This document shows, one piece after another, positions 43,202 through 51,889 of a stretch of 64,000 bases of DNA; position 1 is the stretch's first letter, and each line of letters opens with the position of its first letter. Source of the stretch: Aeromicrobium sp. Lineage in GTDB: Bacteria; Actinomycetota; Actinomycetes; Propionibacteriales; Nocardioidaceae. Location: contig NZ_JAGLCD010000018.1 of NCBI RefSeq assembly GCF_023146395.1, positions 1-64,000 on the forward strand, given 5' to 3'. Both the position numbers and the translations under genes were made by a program. The notes beneath the pieces were generated by a model. The model was not told the origin of the DNA and did no database searches. It saw nothing but the letters and a program-made list of their open reading frames with translations.

Positions 43202-44349
43202 GGCGTCGGGGGCGGGCGCCACACGAGGTCGGCGCCGACGTCGGCGATCGTCGGGCGGCCGGACAGGGCCATCGCCGAGTCGAGCTCGGAGCGGAGGATC
43301 TCGAGCACCTGCGTCACCCCGGCCTCCCCGCGGCACGTGAGGCCCCACCAGTACGGGCGGCCGACGAAGACCGCGCGAGCGCCGAGCGCGAGGGCCTTGA
43401 GCACGTCGGTGCCGCGGCGCACGCCTCCGTCGAGCATCACGACCGCTCGGTCGCCGATCGCGGTAACCACCTCCGGCAGCACGTCGATCGTGGCGGGGAC
43501 GCCGTCGAGCTGGCGGCCGCCGTGGTTCGACACGATGACCCCGTCGGCGCCCGCGGCGACCGCGAGCTCCGCGTCGTGGGCCGACATGACGCCCTTGACG
43601 ACGAGCGGCCCGGGCCAGAGCTCGCGCAGCCAACGCAGGTCGTCCCAGCCCGAGGCCGGGTTGGTCAGCTCCTCGTTGGCGTACTTCATGAGCGCCATGC
43701 CCCGTGACTGCGGGGCGAACTCGGCGAAGTTCTTGAACGTGATCGGAGGGCCGCTCACCAGGTCGAGGGCCCACCTCGGGTGCCGCGCGCCCTCGAAGAC
43801 GTTGCGGGCCGTGATCCGCGGCGGCAGGCTCATGCCGTTGCGGAGGTCACGGTCGCGGGTCCCGACGATCGGGACGTCGACCGTCACGACCAGCGTCGAG
43901 TACCCGGCGTCCCGGGCCCGGCGGACGACGTGCTCGACGGCCCGGCGGTCGCGCCAGAGGTAGAGCTGGAACCAGAGCGGGCGGTCGCTCACCGCGGCGA
44001 GCTCCTCGACCGAGAACGCGGAGGCCGAGCTCACGACGTAGGTCGTGCCGAAGCGGCTCGCGGCACGAGCTGCCTCGAGGTCGGCATGACGGTGCACGAG
44101 ACGCTGCAGACCGGTCGGCGCCAGCATGACGGGGCTCGTGAGCTCCTCGCCGAGCACCGTGGTCCGGGTGGACCTCGCGCTGACGTCGACCTGCTGCCGT
44201 GGCTGGATCCGCAGGCGGCGGAAGGCCTCCTGGTTGTCGACCATCGAGACCTCGTCGCCGGCCGCACCGTCGACGAAGTCGAACACGAAGCGCGGGAGCC
44301 GTCGGCGGGAGCGTCGGCGCAGGTCCTCCAGGGTCACCGGGGGCGTCAT
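43198..44349 (-). CDS. FMN-dependent alpha-hydroxy-acid dehydrogenase/oxidase
   Basis: The product is 383 aa of the lactate/mandelate/glycolate oxidase family, TIM barrel with FMN. FDFVDGAAGDE lies near the N-terminus, APTGLQRLVH lines the flavin site, and SNHGGRQLD carries the catalytic His. GGVRRGTDVLKALALGARAVFVGRPYWWGL binds the phosphate. It oxidises 2-hydroxy acids to 2-oxo acids. It starts 10 nt after the monooxygenase stop, so it shares that operon. Confidence 0.9.
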   Translation of the reverse strand: MTPPVTLEDLRRRSRRRLPRFVFDFVDGAAGDEVSMVDNQEAFRRLRIQPRQQVDVSARSTRTTVLGEELTSPVMLAPTGLQRLVHRHADLEAARAASRFGTTYVVSSASAFSVEELAAVSDRPLWFQLYLWRDRRAVEHVVRRARDAGYSTLVVTVDVPIVGTRDRDLRNGMSLPPRITARNVFEGARHPRWALDLVSGPPITFKNFAEFAPQSRGMALMKYANEELTNPASGWDDLRWLRELWPGPLVVKGVMSAHDAELAVAAGADGVIVSNHGGRQLDGVPATIDVLPEVVTAIGDRAVVMLDGGVRRGTDVLKALALGARAVFVGRPYWWGLTCRGEAGVTQVLEILRSELDSAMALSGRPTIADVGADLVWRPPPTP

Positions 44350-44359
44350 GACGGCCGGA

Positions 44360-46312
44360 TCACGATCGGGAGGCCTCGCGGCGTCGACCGACGAAGTCGC
44401 CGAGGTCGGACGTCCGGGTCATCTGCCAGAACTCGACGTTGAGGAACGGGTTCAGGTACACGACCCGGCCCTCGGCGTTGCGCCAGTTCGACGACGTCCC
44501 CGGGTGGGTCCAGACCATGGCCGCGTGCGTGCGGTCGACGGCGTCGTTGTACTCCTCGAACGTGGTCTCGTCGACCTCGATCTCGTGCAGCCCGTCGTCG
44601 ACCATCTGGGTCACGAGCCTGCGGATGTACTGCATCTGGATCTCGTTGAAGTAGGTGAAGCTGCCGCTGCCGGGGAACGTGTTGGGTCCGCCGAGCATGA
44701 AGAGGTTCGGGAACCCCGGGACCGCCACCCCGAGGTAGGCCCTCGGGTTGTCATCGTCCCACGCCTCGCGGATCGTCTGCCCGCCTCGCCCGACGACCTC
44801 GAACGAGGCCAGGAAGCGCGCGACGTCGAAGCCCGTGGCCCAGACGAGGACGTCGATGTCCTCGTGCGTCGTGCCCGACTCGGTCGTGACGCCGGCCTCG
44901 GTCACCGCGGTGACGCCCTCCGGTACGAGCGTGACGTTGTCGCGCTTCAGCGCGTCGTACCACCCGTTGTCCAGCAGGATCCGCTTGCCGTAGGGCGGGT
45001 AGGTGGGCACGACCTTCTCCATCAGGTCGGGACGGTCGGCCAGGAACGTCTCGATGTAGCGCGTGAAGTAGGCCCGGTGGGCGTCGTTGCGTGCGTTGAC
45101 GGAGCGCTCGGGGTGCTCCCACTCCGGGTCGACCCGCAGGGCCTCGATGACCTTGTCGCCGAACTGCCAGAACAGGCGGGCCCAGTACCAGGCGAAGTAG
45201 ATCGGGCACGACTCCAGGAGCTGGCGCAGCTCAGGCCCGATCGGGGTCATGAACTTCTCGAACGGCGCGACCCACTGCGTCGAGCGCTGGAACACCGTCA
45301 GGTGCCCGACGCGGCCCGCGATGGCCGGCACGATCTGCATCGCGCTGGCGCCGTTGCCGACGACGGCCACGCGCTTGCCGTCGAGGTCGAGCCCGGGAGG
45401 CCACTCGGCCGAGTGGAACTCGGGTCCGGCGAACGTGCCGACGCCGGGGACGGCGGGCAGCTTGGGACGGTTCAGGACGCCGACCGCGCTGATGAGGATC
45501 GTCGACTCCAGGACCTCCTCGGCCCCCGAGCTGGTGCGGATCGTGGTGCGCCACACCATCGCGTCCTCGTCGTAGACGGCACGCAGGACCTCGGTGTCGT
45601 AGCGCACCCGGTCGGTGGCGCCGAGGCGGTCGACGACCTCGGCGAAGTACTCCTGGATGCGGTCGCGCAGCTCGAAGTGCTGGCCCCAGTCATTGCGGGC
45701 GAAGGAGTAGGAGTAGAGGTGGCTCGGCGTGTCGACGCCGGCACCGGGGTACACCGTCTGCCACCAGTTGCCGCCGGCCTCAGGCTGCTTCTCGATGACG
45801 ACGTAGTCGGCCCCCATGGCCTCCAGCTGGTGGGTCGCGGCGATCCCGGCCAGTCCGGCGCCGATCACGACGACCGACAGGCCATGCGTCTGCGGTGAGG
45901 TCGGCATGGCCTGCTCGGCGACGTGGGGGTCGATGCGCGTCGCGATGCCCTCGCTCAGCATGCCGCCGTACTCGGCGCCGACCGGCTCGCCCATGCAGAT
46001 CGACATCATCTCGATCGTGAGCTCCGGCGAGGGGAACTCGATCGCCGGCGGCTTGCCCTCCTGCAGGTCGACGATCGCGGCGACCGCGGCCTCCCGGATC
46101 TCGGCCTGGACGTCCTCGGGCAGCCCGCCGGAGTCGTGGTCGCCGAGGCCCTTGCCGCGCGTCGGCCGGTACGGGTCGCGCAGCCAGCGCTCGTCGCCGG
46201 TCGCCTGGAACACCAGCATGAGGAGCGCCGGGACGTTCGCGCTCGCCGCGGCCGTCCGGATCTGCGCCTCGGTGAGGCGCGGTGCGGGGGCGAGGTCGAT
46301 CGGCGGTGTCAT
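44360..46312 (-). CDS. HAPMO-type Baeyer-Villiger monooxygenase
   Basis: The product is 650 aa, far longer than the 500-550 aa of ordinary members. An N-terminal extension (about 1-143) precedes the FAD motif GAGLAGIAATHQ (about 151). The BVMO fingerprint FAGPEFHSAEWP (about 294-305) is intact, followed by the NADPH motif GNGASA (about 319-324). Extension and total length match 4-hydroxyacetophenone monooxygenase. It would insert oxygen beside a ketone to give an ester or lactone. The start at 46312 was chosen over one at 46369, which would run into the operator region. It is first in a four-gene operon. Confidence 0.9.
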   Translation of the reverse strand: MTPPIDLAPAPRLTEAQIRTAAASANVPALLMLVFQATGDERWLRDPYRPTRGKGLGDHDSGGLPEDVQAEIREAAVAAIVDLQEGKPPAIEFPSPELTIEMMSICMGEPVGAEYGGMLSEGIATRIDPHVAEQAMPTSPQTHGLSVVVIGAGLAGIAATHQLEAMGADYVVIEKQPEAGGNWWQTVYPGAGVDTPSHLYSYSFARNDWGQHFELRDRIQEYFAEVVDRLGATDRVRYDTEVLRAVYDEDAMVWRTTIRTSSGAEEVLESTILISAVGVLNRPKLPAVPGVGTFAGPEFHSAEWPPGLDLDGKRVAVVGNGASAMQIVPAIAGRVGHLTVFQRSTQWVAPFEKFMTPIGPELRQLLESCPIYFAWYWARLFWQFGDKVIEALRVDPEWEHPERSVNARNDAHRAYFTRYIETFLADRPDLMEKVVPTYPPYGKRILLDNGWYDALKRDNVTLVPEGVTAVTEAGVTTESGTTHEDIDVLVWATGFDVARFLASFEVVGRGGQTIREAWDDDNPRAYLGVAVPGFPNLFMLGGPNTFPGSGSFTYFNEIQMQYIRRLVTQMVDDGLHEIEVDETTFEEYNDAVDRTHAAMVWTHPGTSSNWRNAEGRVVYLNPFLNVEFWQMTRTSDLGDFVGRRREASRS

Positions 46313-46362
46313 GGCGGCTCCAACATCACGAGAACACGGGTGTAGCGGGACGAGAACAGGTA

Positions 46363-46426
46363 TCAACATTCACGTTGACAGCACGATCGTGACAGACGGT
46401 CGGACACGTGTCAACACTCGTGTTGC
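46363..46426. promoter_or_regulatory. Two class A operators at the BVMO operon promoter
   Basis: TCAACattcacGTTGA (46363-46378) is perfect and TCAACactcgtGTTGC (46411-46426) matches at nine of ten arm positions. They lie 51-114 nt upstream of the monooxygenase start (minus strand) and 34 nt beyond the ligase stop. The arm spacing is the same N6 as in the other promoters. Confidence 0.75.
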
Positions 46427-46459
46427 CGACACGACCGGTCGGATGATCGGCGGGATCGA

Positions 46460-48010
46460 TCAGGACAGGGGGATCTCCCGGACGGCGCGCAGGTTGACCT
46501 TGCCCGTCGGGGTCATGGGCAGCTCGTCGACGAACGTCACGATGCGCGGTCGGCGGTAGTTGCCCAGCTCGCGCTCGACGGTCGTGACCACGAGGTCGGT
46601 CGTCACGGCGGGGGAGCGGGTCACGACGACGGCGCGGACGATCTCGCCCCACTCCTCGTGCGGCGCGCCGACGACGGACACCTCCGCGACGCCGGGGATG
46701 TTCGCGATGACGCGTTCGATCTCGGCCGGGAAGATGTTCTCGCCGCCGGAGATGATCATGTTCTTGATCCGGTCGGCGATGTAGACGTAGCCCTGCGCGT
46801 CCCAGGTCGCGCCGTCGCCGCTGTGGACCCAGCCGTCGTGGACCAGTGCGGCGGTCTCCTCGGGCTTGTTGAAGTAGTGGAGCATGTTGTTCGGACCCCG
46901 GTGGCAGAGCTCACCGACCGTGCGGCCGTCCTGGGGCACCGGGTGTCCGTCGGGGTCGATGACCTTGACGTCGGTGATCAGTCCGGCTCGCCCGCAGGAG
47001 CGCAGCAGGCCGGGCTCGTCGCCGGCGAGCGCCCGCCGGTGCGCCTCCGGCCCCAGGATCGTCCCCGTGCCGAACTCCGACATGCCCCAGATCTGCACGA
47101 GGTCCGCCCCGAAGTAGGCCCCGGCGGCCCGGATGACCTCCTCGCCCATCCGGGCGCCGCCGTAGCCCACGAGGCGGACCGACGGGGTCTCGATGCTGCT
47201 GGCCCGCAGGACCTCGACCATGCGCGGCAGCATCGTCGCGATGCAGAAGAACGTCGTGACGCCGTGGTCGTTGATGACCCGGACCGTCTCCTCGGCCTCG
47301 AAGTTCGTGATGACGACGGGGCGCCCCATCGCCAGGTGCGCGAACGGCATGTACCCGGTCACGTGGAAGAACTGGCCCAGCATCATGAACACGTCGGACT
47401 CGTCGATGCGCTGCGCCGCGAGGTAGTTCACCAGGTTGCCCGCGTAGGTGTACTGCGAGTGCACCGCGGCCTTCGGGATCCCGGTCGTGCCGCCGGTCGA
47501 CACGGCCAGGTAGGGCTCGTGGATCAGCGACGTCGGGTCCGGGAGCTCGGGCAGGGAGCCCCGGTCGGCGGCCGCCTCGGCGATGAGCTGCTCGTAGGGC
47601 GAGTCGTTCCCCGGGCTCCACATGACCCACTGCGCACCTGGCGCATGGGGTCGCAGCTCGTCGACCTCGTCGCTGAACTCTTCGTCGTAGAACACGACCC
47701 GGGGCTGGCAGTCCTCGAGCGCGGCCTGGTTCAGGGCCGACGACTGGCGCCAGTTGAGCGGGAAGAGCACCGTGCCCGACCAGGCGCAGGCGATGTACAG
47801 CTCGACGAACTCCAGGGAGTTCCGCCCGAAGGCGACGACCCGTTCCCCGAGGCCTGCCTCGAGTCGTCCGGTCATCGCCCCGGCGAGCAGCAGGGTGCGG
47901 TCCTCGAGCTCGGCGAACGTGCGGGTGATCTTCAGGTGAGGCTCGATCAGGGCGACGCCGTGGGGGTCGGCGTGGGCGGCCTTGGTGGTCCATTGCGCGA
48001 GGTTCAGCAC
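46460..48010 (-). CDS. Acyl-CoA synthetase (AMP-forming)
   Basis: The product is 516 aa of the ANL superfamily. The P-loop is STGGTTGIPKAAV, YGGARMGEEV and the WGMSEFGTGTI (A5 motif) form the acyl-adenylate site, and the C-terminal PMTPTGKVNLRAVRE carries the catalytic Lys. It should activate a carboxylic acid to its CoA thioester. The GTG at 48010 follows GAAGGAG closely, which decides the start. It is divergent from the SDR gene, sharing a class A operator. Confidence 0.9.
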   Translation of the reverse strand: MLNLAQWTTKAAHADPHGVALIEPHLKITRTFAELEDRTLLLAGAMTGRLEAGLGERVVAFGRNSLEFVELYIACAWSGTVLFPLNWRQSSALNQAALEDCQPRVVFYDEEFSDEVDELRPHAPGAQWVMWSPGNDSPYEQLIAEAAADRGSLPELPDPTSLIHEPYLAVSTGGTTGIPKAAVHSQYTYAGNLVNYLAAQRIDESDVFMMLGQFFHVTGYMPFAHLAMGRPVVITNFEAEETVRVINDHGVTTFFCIATMLPRMVEVLRASSIETPSVRLVGYGGARMGEEVIRAAGAYFGADLVQIWGMSEFGTGTILGPEAHRRALAGDEPGLLRSCGRAGLITDVKVIDPDGHPVPQDGRTVGELCHRGPNNMLHYFNKPEETAALVHDGWVHSGDGATWDAQGYVYIADRIKNMIISGGENIFPAEIERVIANIPGVAEVSVVGAPHEEWGEIVRAVVVTRSPAVTTDLVVTTVERELGNYRRPRIVTFVDELPMTPTGKVNLRAVREIPLS

Positions 48011-48103
48011 GAGGTCTCCTTCGGGATGGCGCGTGGTCGCGGCGGCGTCTCGTGACGTCGAGCCAGCGGCGTGCGGACATCGTGACACCGGTCACAAGCC
48101 GAG

Positions 48104-48119
48104 TCAACTTCTGTGTTGA
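48104..48119. promoter_or_regulatory. Class A operator between acyl-CoA ligase and SDR-TetR genes
   Basis: TCAACttctgtGTTGA is a perfect inverted repeat centred in the 164-bp divergent promoter. It sits 56 nt upstream of the SDR ATG (and so of the downstream TetR gene) and 94 nt from the ligase start. It would allow the TetR protein to regulate its own operon. Confidence 0.75.
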
Positions 48120-48174
48120 TTTTGCTCCGGGGACCTGCGAGCATCCTCGGCACCATCGACACGAAGGAGCCGAG

Positions 48175-48969
48175 ATGTCCCACGTCCTCGTCACAGGAGC
48201 CGCCTCCGGGATGGGCGCGGCGACCGCTCGCCTGCTCGCCGCGGGCGGCCATCGGGTCGTCGGGATCGACGTCGACGCCGACGGACTCGGGCGCCTTGCG
48301 GCCGACGGCTCGCTCGTCGAGGCGCTCGTGGTCGACCTCGCCGACCCGGCCGCGATCACGGCCGCGGTCGGTGGTCGTGAGGTCGATGCGCTCGTCAACG
48401 TCGCGGGCCTCGGGCCCGATGCCCAGAACGCCCGGTTGATCTGGTCGGTCAACCTGCTGGCGCCGCTGCGGGTCGCCGCGGCGGTCTCGGTGCGCGCGGG
48501 CGGATCGATCGTCAACGTCGCGTCGATCACCGGCGAGCTCGCGGTGGCCCGGCACGCCGACCTGCTCGAGGACCCGCTGCGCGAGGGGTTCCTCGACGAG
48601 GTCGTGGCGGTGGCGGGCGAGCCCGCCGAGGCGTACACGCACAGCAAGTGGGGCCTCCTGTGCGAGACCGAGCGGATGGCGGTGCGCCTGGCTCCGCAGG
48701 TGCGCGTCAACGCCGTCTCGCCGGGCGTCGTCGAGACGCCGATGGGCGAGCGCAGCATGCAGTTCGACTGGACCCGCAAGGCCGCCGACCGCATCCCGGC
48801 AGGCCGGCTCGGGCGGGCCGACGAGGTCGCCCGTGCGGTCCGGTTCCTGATCTCTCCCGACGCCAGCTACGTCGTCGGGTCGCGGCTCGTGGTCGACGGC
48901 GGCTACGTGGCGCGGCAGCGCACGCGCACGCCGAGCGCGCCGATCTCCGGTGCCGTGGAGGTAGGTTGA
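48175..48969 (+). CDS. SDR family oxidoreductase
   Basis: The product is 264 aa. TGAASGMGAATARLL (about 7-21) binds NAD(H), followed by acidic D at the strand-2 end (GIDVD). VNVASITGE has the catalytic Ser and YTHSKWG the Tyr/Lys pair. The C-terminal RFLISPDASYVVGSRLVVDGGY is typical. It probably oxidises a hydroxyacyl-CoA or alcohol intermediate. It lies 37 nt upstream of the TetR gene, and the two are probably co-transcribed. Confidence 0.88.
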   Translation: MSHVLVTGAASGMGAATARLLAAGGHRVVGIDVDADGLGRLAADGSLVEALVVDLADPAAITAAVGGREVDALVNVAGLGPDAQNARLIWSVNLLAPLRVAAAVSVRAGGSIVNVASITGELAVARHADLLEDPLREGFLDEVVAVAGEPAEAYTHSKWGLLCETERMAVRLAPQVRVNAVSPGVVETPMGERSMQFDWTRKAADRIPAGRLGRADEVARAVRFLISPDASYVVGSRLVVDGGYVARQRTRTPSAPISGAVEVG

Positions 48970-49006
48970 CCCGTGGAGCTCGAGAGTCGGACGGAAGGGG
49001 TGGGTA

Positions 49007-49666
49007 ATGACGACCAGCGGGATCGGTCGCCGGCGGGCGCAGGCGCGTCGGGAGGGCAACCCCACGTATCTCGAGAAGCGGCGCCAGATGGTGCAGGCCG
49101 CGGCCGTGCTCTTCAAGGAGAAGGGGTTCGAGGCCACGACCCTCGCCGACATCGGCGAGGCGGTCGGGGTCGACCGTGCCTCGATCTACTACTACGTCGA
49201 GAGCAAGAAGGAGCTCTTGCTCGAGGCCGTCACGGGCGTCAGCAGCCTCAACCTCGACCTGGCGAAGTCGCTCGCCGGTCAGCAGCACCTCGCGACGGCC
49301 GAGCGCATCAGGATGTTCATCCTCAGCACGTTGCGGACGTACGACGAGAACTACCCCCAGGTGTACGTGTACATCCAGGAGAACATGGCCAAGGTGGCCC
49401 CGGACGACGAGCCGTGGGCCAAGGAGATGGCGCGCCAGGTCGTCGAGTTCGAGAGCCTGATCGACGAGCTCATCCGCGAGGCGATCGAGGACGGCACGTT
49501 CCGGCCTGGTCTCGACCCACGGCTCACGGCCAAGGCCCTGTGGGGCATGTTGAACTGGACGCACCGCTGGCACCGCCCCGACGGCTCGACCACGGTCGAG
49601 CAGATCGCCGAGAACTTCTCCGAGATCTTCCTCGCCGGCGTCCTCGCGGAGCCGCAGGAGTCCTGA
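49007..49666 (+). CDS. TetR/AcrR-family transcriptional regulator
   Basis: The product is 219 aa. An N-terminal helix-turn-helix (about 25-70: MVQAAAVLFKEKGFEATTLADIGEAVGVDRASIYYYV in pieces) is followed by an all-helical ligand domain with ELIREAIEDGTFRPGLDPRL. It has the length and layout of acyl-CoA-responsive TetR repressors. The basic N-terminal tail (GRRRAQARRE) may contact DNA. It is the only regulator between 26.4 and 64 kb and lies in the middle of the class A operator set, including one upstream of its own operon. I infer that it binds TCAAC-N6-GTTGA and is released by a pathway thioester. Confidence 0.85.
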   Translation: MTTSGIGRRRAQARREGNPTYLEKRRQMVQAAAVLFKEKGFEATTLADIGEAVGVDRASIYYYVESKKELLLEAVTGVSSLNLDLAKSLAGQQHLATAERIRMFILSTLRTYDENYPQVYVYIQENMAKVAPDDEPWAKEMARQVVEFESLIDELIREAIEDGTFRPGLDPRLTAKALWGMLNWTHRWHRPDGSTTVEQIAENFSEIFLAGVLAEPQES

Positions 49667-49693
49667 CCGGCCTCGCTCGCGCGGGGGTGCGAC

Positions 49694-50623
49694 GTGGCGA
49701 CGACTGAGGCGCCCCGGTGGGACCGCTGGTCGGCGTCGCAGGACGGCGTGGGCGAGAACCCCGTCTGGGACGCCGCGGCCGAGCGCCTCTGGTGGTCCGA
49801 CGTCGTCGGACCGTCGGTGCGGTGGTCGGCCGAGGCCGGCGCCGTGCCGACGTCGGTCGCGATGCCGAGCGACGTCGCGACCTTCGCCCTGGCCGACGGG
49901 GGAGCCGCGGTCGTCGTGCTGGTCGACGGGATCCATGAGCTGCGTGCCGACGGGACCCTGCGACGCCTGCTCGACGCTCCGTACGACCGCGCGCAGCACC
50001 GCTTCAACGACGGGCGCTGCGACACGCGGGGCCGGCTCTGGATCGGGTCGAACCGGATCCCGGGTTCGGGTGCGCCCCGCGGGTCGGCCCGGTTCTGGCG
50101 CCTTGACGCCGCCGGCCTGACCCCGCACATGGACGGGTTCTCGGTGTCGAACGGCACGGCCTTCAGCCCCGAGGGCGACGTCATGTACGCCGCGGACTCG
50201 ATGTCGCGGAGCATCGTCGCGTTCGACTACGACCTCGACACCGGCACGCCCAGCAACCGCCGTGTCTTCGCCACCGTGGAGGGATCCGAGGGTGGCACGG
50301 CCCTGCCGGACGGTGCCGCGGTCGACGCCCGCGGTGGTTACTGGATCGCGGTCTACGGTGCCGGGCTCGTCCTGAGGTTCGCGCCGGACGGGCGCCTCGA
50401 CCGTGTGCTCCGGGCGCCCGTCACCCACCCGACCATGGTGGCGTTCGGTGGGGCGTCGGGTGACCGGATGTTCCTGACCTCGGGACGCGCGTTCGCCTCG
50501 CCAGAGGTCCTGGCCGCCGAGCCGGGGGCGGGGGACGTCTACGTCGCGGACGTGGGTGAGCGGGGTGTGCCCGAGCACCGGTTCGGGTTCCTCGACGCCC
50601 TGCGCCGTGCGTCAACACTGTAG
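49694..50623 (+). CDS. SMP-30/gluconolactonase-family hydrolase
   Basis: The product is 309 aa, six-bladed beta-propeller. GENPVWDAAAERLWWSDVVG holds the first metal ligand Glu, HRFNDGRCDTRGRLWIGS the Asn/Asp site and DGFSVSNGTAFSPEGDVMYAADS (in pieces) the remaining Ca/Zn ligands. Such enzymes open lactones. This would complement the BVMO, which makes lactones or esters. The GTG start is 28 nt after the TetR stop. The class A operator at 50612-50627 overlaps its 3' end. Confidence 0.87.
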   Translation: MATTEAPRWDRWSASQDGVGENPVWDAAAERLWWSDVVGPSVRWSAEAGAVPTSVAMPSDVATFALADGGAAVVVLVDGIHELRADGTLRRLLDAPYDRAQHRFNDGRCDTRGRLWIGSNRIPGSGAPRGSARFWRLDAAGLTPHMDGFSVSNGTAFSPEGDVMYAADSMSRSIVAFDYDLDTGTPSNRRVFATVEGSEGGTALPDGAAVDARGGYWIAVYGAGLVLRFAPDGRLDRVLRAPVTHPTMVAFGGASGDRMFLTSGRAFASPEVLAAEPGAGDVYVADVGERGVPEHRFGFLDALRRASTL

Positions 50624-50627
50624 TTGA
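50612..50627. promoter_or_regulatory. Class A operator before the acyl-CoA dehydrogenase gene
   Basis: TCAACactgtaGTTGA is a perfect inverted repeat that overlaps the last codons of the lactonase gene. It lies 75 nt upstream of the acyl-CoA dehydrogenase start (50702). It is one of the few within coding sequence. Confidence 0.72.
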
Positions 50628-50701
50628 CTCGCGTCCCGACCGCCCTTAGCGTGAGGGGCGATCCGCAGTGGGCGGGTTCCGGTGGCCGGGAGGTTCCAGA
50701 G

Positions 50702-51802
50702 GTGGACGACGTGAGGGACGAGCTGCGCGAGACGACGCGGCAGCTGTTCGCGAAGGAGCTGCCGCTGGAGTCGGCGGTCGAGAGGTCGGGCCTCGACACG
50801 GGGCCCGCTGCCGACTGGGGGCCGCTCTGGCGGCGCGTCACGACCGACCTCGGGGTCACGGCCGTGGCCGTCGACGAGGCGCACGGCGGCCTGGGTCTCG
50901 GCCTGGCCGAGATGGCGGTCGTCCTCGAGGAGGCGGGTCGAGCGTTGTCGCCGCTCCCGCTCGTCGACGCGGCCGTTGCGGCCGTCGTCCTGCGCGACGT
51001 CGCGCCTGATCTCCTGCCGGCCGTCGCCGCGGGCTCCGCGATCGTCGCCGTCGACCTCGGCGTGCGTGACGTGGGTGATGTCGGCCCGACGACCGCGGTC
51101 TCGTTCTTGACGGAGGCCGTCGTCGCCGGTGCCGGCGCGACGCACCTCCTGACATGGCCCTCGCCTCGGCAGGCGGTGGTCGTCGCGGTGGACGCGCCCG
51201 GTGTCACGCGACGGAGCACGACTTCGATCGACCCGACGCGCGACACCGTGCGTCTGGAGCTCGACCGGGTGCTTCCTGACGTGGTCGTGCCCGACCCGGT
51301 CGGCCTGCTGCGCCGGACGGCTCTCGCGGTCCGGCGTCTCGGATCGGCCCTGGACTCGGTCGGTGCGGCGCGGGTCTGTCTCGACGTCGCGGTCGAGCAC
51401 GCCGGCTCCCGCGAGCAGTTCGGGAAGCCGATCGGCTCGTTCCAGGCGGTCAAGCACGCGTGCGCCGAGATGCTCCTCGCGCTCGAGACTGCGGTGTCGA
51501 CGGCCGACGCCGCGGCGCGGACCGCGGTCGACCCGGCCGCTCCCGACTTCGCGGTCGCGGCGGCCCTCGCGCACGACTACTGCTCGCGGTCCTTCGAGCT
51601 CGTGGCGGCCCAGACGATCCAGGTGCTGGGGGGCATCGGGTTCACGTGGGAGCACCCCGCGCACCTGTTCCTGAAGCGCGCCCGGGTCAACGGGCTGCTC
51701 GGCGGGGCGGGCGTCGACGTGCGGCGCGAGCTGGCCGCACACCTCGGGCTGGGGCCGGTCGACACCGGGTCCTCGGCCGCCTTTCCGGCGCTGTCAACGT
51801 AA
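50702..51802 (+). CDS. Acyl-CoA dehydrogenase, short FadE28-like type
   Basis: The product is 366 aa. The N-terminal helices are divergent, and the C-terminal half has GSREQFGKPIGSFQAVKHACAEM and QTIQVLGGIGFTWEHPAHLFLKRA, typical of short FadE28-like subunits. In cholesterol side-chain degradation such subunits pair with a FadE29-like partner in an alpha2-beta2 enzyme. The candidate partner here is the protein at 55544. The GTG at 50702 has GGGAGG 8 nt upstream. The 3' end overlaps the next operator. Confidence 0.82.
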   Translation: MDDVRDELRETTRQLFAKELPLESAVERSGLDTGPAADWGPLWRRVTTDLGVTAVAVDEAHGGLGLGLAEMAVVLEEAGRALSPLPLVDAAVAAVVLRDVAPDLLPAVAAGSAIVAVDLGVRDVGDVGPTTAVSFLTEAVVAGAGATHLLTWPSPRQAVVVAVDAPGVTRRSTTSIDPTRDTVRLELDRVLPDVVVPDPVGLLRRTALAVRRLGSALDSVGAARVCLDVAVEHAGSREQFGKPIGSFQAVKHACAEMLLALETAVSTADAAARTAVDPAAPDFAVAAALAHDYCSRSFELVAAQTIQVLGGIGFTWEHPAHLFLKRARVNGLLGGAGVDVRRELAAHLGLGPVDTGSSAAFPALST

Positions 51803-51864
51803 CAGTTGACAGCCTTCGGTCGGGCGTGCGACGCTGCCGAGGTAGGAATCAACGTCAGTGTTGG
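51794..51864. promoter_or_regulatory. Two class A operators at the mutase operon promoter
   Basis: TCAACgtaacaGTTGA (51794-51809) is perfect. TCAACgtcagtGTTGG (51849-51864) matches at nine of ten arm positions. The mutase start is at 51890, so the second site is only 25 nt upstream of the gene and would block initiation or early elongation. The 5' site overlaps the previous gene's stop. Confidence 0.75.
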
Positions 51865-51889
51865 CAGTCGGACGGAACGAGGGCGATCG

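Noticed and set aside
51803-51889. Cobalamin riboswitch before the B12 mutase gene
   Set aside because: The gap is only 87 nt, carries an operator and shows no B12-box-like sequence or room for the long fold.
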